From contig JAACJM010000316.1 in the NCBI GenBank assembly GCA_013368315.1, forward strand, positions 1 to 64,000: a stretch of DNA of 64,000 bases. Direction: 5' to 3'. This document shows positions 63,194 through 64,000 of the stretch, piece after piece; the first letter of the stretch is position 1; the number at the start of each line of letters is the position of its first letter. Both the position numbers and the translations under genes were made by a program. Under the pieces are notes generated by a model, which had not been told where the DNA came from, ran no database searches, and saw only the letters and a program-made list of their open reading frames with translations. The stretch is from Tetrapyrgos nigripes (lineage: Eukaryota; Basidiomycota; Agaricomycetes; Agaricales; Campanellaceae).

Positions 63194-63918
63194 CACACCC
63201 AGCAGTAGTGATGTGCGGGCTTGGGCTTGAAGCCCAAGCCCGGCCCGGCCTTTGAGGAGGGCTTGAGGGCCTGAGGGCTCGGGCTTGATTTCTGAAAGCC
63301 CTGAGCCCGAAGCTCAGGCCCGGGCTTTCAGCGACACTTAGTGACCTGTTACTGACCAATAAAAATTGTCAATAAATAGTTGAAATTTTTTTTTGCAGGC
63401 ATTCTCACCAAGTTCTCGCACAACTTGACAGTTTCTCAGCATCTAACCATCTTCCTGGGTCATCCCCAGCTGTTATCCACTACTTATTGACTTATCCAAC
63501 ACTTCGATCGCGACTTTTAGCGATGACATAATCCTAGTCTGAGCCCGGGCTCAAAGCCCGACCCTACTGAGGCTTAGGGCCGGGCTTGGATTTTTGGTGA
63601 GCCCGAGCCCTACAAAGCCCAGCCCGAGCCCGGGCTTTGAGCCCAAGCCCGGCCCGCACATCACTACGGGCCAGCAGTAACCAATATTCCGTGGCCAGAA
63701 GTTAATTAGGAAACATCAAATCTCTGGTGCTCGAAAACGGATTCGAAAACTTTAAATTTCCGAAGCCTCGGCAAGCGATCCGATTGGCTCGGATCCGCTT
63801 CCGATAAATTTCTGAAGCACGAAAACCTTTCGTTTCCAAATGAGTTTCCTGGTCCCTCGAAAACTTGACCTTTCCGAGCTAACTTTTGGCCAATGAATAT
63901 TGGTTAGTGCTGGGTGTG
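63194..63918. mobile_element. Outer terminal-inverted-repeat MITE, interrupted
   Basis: CACACCCAGCAGTA (63194-63207), continuing after an insertion at 63671 as CCAGCAGTAACCAATATTCCGTGGCCAGAAGTTAA, matches in inverse orientation the end at about 63870-63918 (CACACCCAGCACTAACCAATATTC..TTGGCCAAAAGTTA on the minus strand). The interior (about 63710-63870) has repeated gaaaac/ttccga blocks and no coding capacity. Without the insertion the element would be about 260 bp. The inverted repeats are roughly 45-50 bp long with a few mismatches. The element is non-autonomous. Confidence 0.65.
63207..63670. mobile_element. Inner hAT-like MITE inserted in the outer element
   Basis: About 460 bp with inverted termini TAGTGATGTGCGGGC... 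(from 63206) and ...GCCCGCACATCACTA (to 63666). Subterminal GC-rich repeats of the type GGGCTTGGGCTT / AAGCCCGGGC follow, and the AT-rich centre (63345-63530) has no ORF. Termini of this GTGCGGGC type with subterminal GGGC repeats are seen in hAT-superfamily elements. CCAGCAGTA lies on both sides (63199-63207 and 63671-63679), consistent with the 8-bp target duplication of hAT. Removing one copy and the insert restores the outer element's terminal repeat. Confidence 0.7.
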
Positions 63919-64000
63919 CGCGTCGTCGGAGCCTTGCCCGTGCTTGTGAGTCCGTAACGGCTTCCGGGCTTCCTAGACCGTTGAAATCCCAGGAAAGATT
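63919..64000. other. Window end, nothing recognised
   Basis: Flank of the outer MITE up to the window edge, with no coding or repeat signal that I can support. Confidence 0.4.

Noticed and set aside
63206..63670. Inner GC-rich repeat block as a coding gene (minus ORF 63090-63359)
   Set aside because: The ORF spans the inverted repeat terminus and is rich in Pro/Ser/Arg from GGGC repeats; the DNA is explained by a MITE.

Overview
The window is nuclear DNA of a filamentous basidiomycete, most likely an Agaricomycete. Genes are packed on both strands. Nearly all are cut by many short (about 50-70 nt) GT-AG introns, intergenic gaps are short, and proteins carry long Ser/Pro/Thr-rich disordered tails. 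The gene set is eukaryotic and largely housekeeping. I see no prokaryotic or viral genes, rRNA, tRNA or CRISPR.

Layout. 1-7.1 kb, all on the minus strand: an edge-truncated disordered protein, the respiratory supercomplex factor RCF2, and a GLFG nucleoporin (NUP98/NUP116 type). 7.3-11.5 kb, plus: RNA polymerase I second-largest subunit. 11.8-19.8 kb, minus: a protein with two N-terminal histone folds arranged as in the Ras-GEF SOS, then a repeat-rich protein with three C2H2 zinc fingers. 19.9-23.9 kb: NDUFAF5 (complex I assembly), TRM10 (tRNA m1G9) and an acyl-protein thioesterase. 25.0-31.0 kb: a PPxY single-pass membrane protein, a doubtful small gene and a Whi3/Scw1-type RNA-binding protein. 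31.0-33.2 kb: gene-poor, with short doubtful ORFs. 33.2-39.7 kb: PP4 regulatory subunit PSY2, TOM20 and a SET5-like methyltransferase. 40.1-47.5 kb: an unknown Cys-containing protein, a CLPTM1-family membrane protein and a 14-3-3 protein. 47.9-58.1 kb: the GPI inositol deacylase BST1/PGAP1 and a full KDM5-type histone demethylase. 58.3-62.9 kb: two paralogous serine beta-lactamase-fold hydrolases flanking a TauD-type dioxygenase, the only part that looks like an accessory metabolic cluster. 63.2-63.9 kb: two nested non-autonomous inverted-repeat transposons.

Functional links are modest. Three genes serve mitochondria (RCF2, NDUFAF5, TOM20), three act or may act on chromatin (SET5, KDM5, the zinc-finger protein), and two act in ER membrane or GPI biology (CLPTM1 family, BST1). 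I see no sign that these are co-regulated. The most unusual items are: the SOS-like tandem histone folds with a 12-nt microexon that keeps the helix register; a NUP98 that stops exactly at the His-Phe of the autoproteolysis site; GC-AG introns in TOM20 and BST1; the hydrolase-dioxygenase-hydrolase trio; and the nested MITEs. Exon boundaries were read by eye from splice consensus and reading phase. Where I checked phase across every exon the protein length is given; otherwise the structure is approximate.
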